Assembly: GCF_023718305.1 (NCBI RefSeq)
Contig: NZ_QEYO01000006.1
Span: 1 to 64,000 of the forward strand
DNA length: 64,000 bases
Reading direction: 5' to 3'
Source: Gramella sp. AN32
Lineage (GTDB): Bacteria > Bacteroidota > Bacteroidia > Flavobacteriales > Flavobacteriaceae
Shown here: positions 63,946 through 64,000 of the stretch, in pieces
Layout of the letters: every line of letters starts with the position of its first letter
How positions within the stretch are numbered: position 1 is the stretch's first letter
Position numbers and translations under genes: made by a program
Notes under the pieces: model-generated
The model's database searches: none
What the model was told of the DNA's origin: nothing
Seen by the model: only the letters and a program-made list of their open reading frames with translations

Positions 63946-64000
63946 GATTTCGAAGTATTTAGTTAAAGAACTTTTTAAACCAGATACAAAGCACGTGCCA

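Overview
The window comes from a low-GC member of the Bacteroidota, almost certainly a marine-type Flavobacteriaceae. The support is internal. Many genes are preceded by the Bacteroidota -7 box TAnnTTTG and few have a Shine-Dalgarno sequence. Family content also fits: a fused ResB/CcsA protein, DUF3822, DUF4834, DUF2520, an OMP_b-brl TonB receptor, a DUF5117-type zinc protease and a giant Ig-repeat surface protein. Short dispersed Bacteroidota repeats occur both between and inside genes. No tRNA, rRNA, CRISPR array, transposase or integrase was seen.

Layout. 1-1591 (-): N-terminal part of a repetitive secreted adhesin running off the left edge. 2168-6315 (+): pdxH, sixA-like, ppk1, ppx. 6312-8724 (-): miaE and dnaX. 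8839-9156 (+): RNase P RNA, whose 3' end overlaps the 3' end of a GH16 glucanase gene that closes a five-gene minus-strand operon starting at 12354. 12477-14674 (+): a RecD/UvrD-like helicase and kdsB. 14796-17312 (-): a photolyase/SDR/SRPBCC operon. 17604-18446 (+): a DUF2911 protein.

18490-26307 is an accessory island. A Type I restriction-modification locus (hsdR, hsdS, fic, hsdM) lies between an intact Gfo/Idh/MocA gene and a diverged second copy of that gene's last ~250 bp plus terminator. hsdR is split by one in-frame TAG. fic carries the same palindrome upstream and downstream. hsdM and hsdR each contain a short dispersed repeat inserted in frame. Upstream on the same strand is a tight operon: PIG-L deacetylase, a 36-residue membrane peptide, a sodium:solute symporter and the Gfo/Idh/MocA oxidoreductase.

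31576-35787 (-): a six-gene run of DUF2520 protein, kdsC-like phosphatase, UbiA prenyltransferase, maf, a lipoprotein and a small MscS channel. 35914-39087 (+): cytochrome c maturation fusion. 39088-40006 is a repeat-rich spacer. 40007-46408: fumC, a small membrane protein, a TonB-dependent receptor, a Spy-like protein, an ArsC-like protein and prfB, which uses a programmed +1 frameshift. 46508-55858: a zinc protease, a relic of a transglutaminase gene, threonine aldolase, a peroxiredoxin-like protein, YbaB, a prolyl oligopeptidase, a cysteine synthase-like enzyme and an alpha-oxoamine synthase. 55915-63945: an outer-membrane protein, DUF4834, then YfhO, a glycosyltransferase and a flippase (a surface-glycan operon), and a secreted S/R/N-rich protein.
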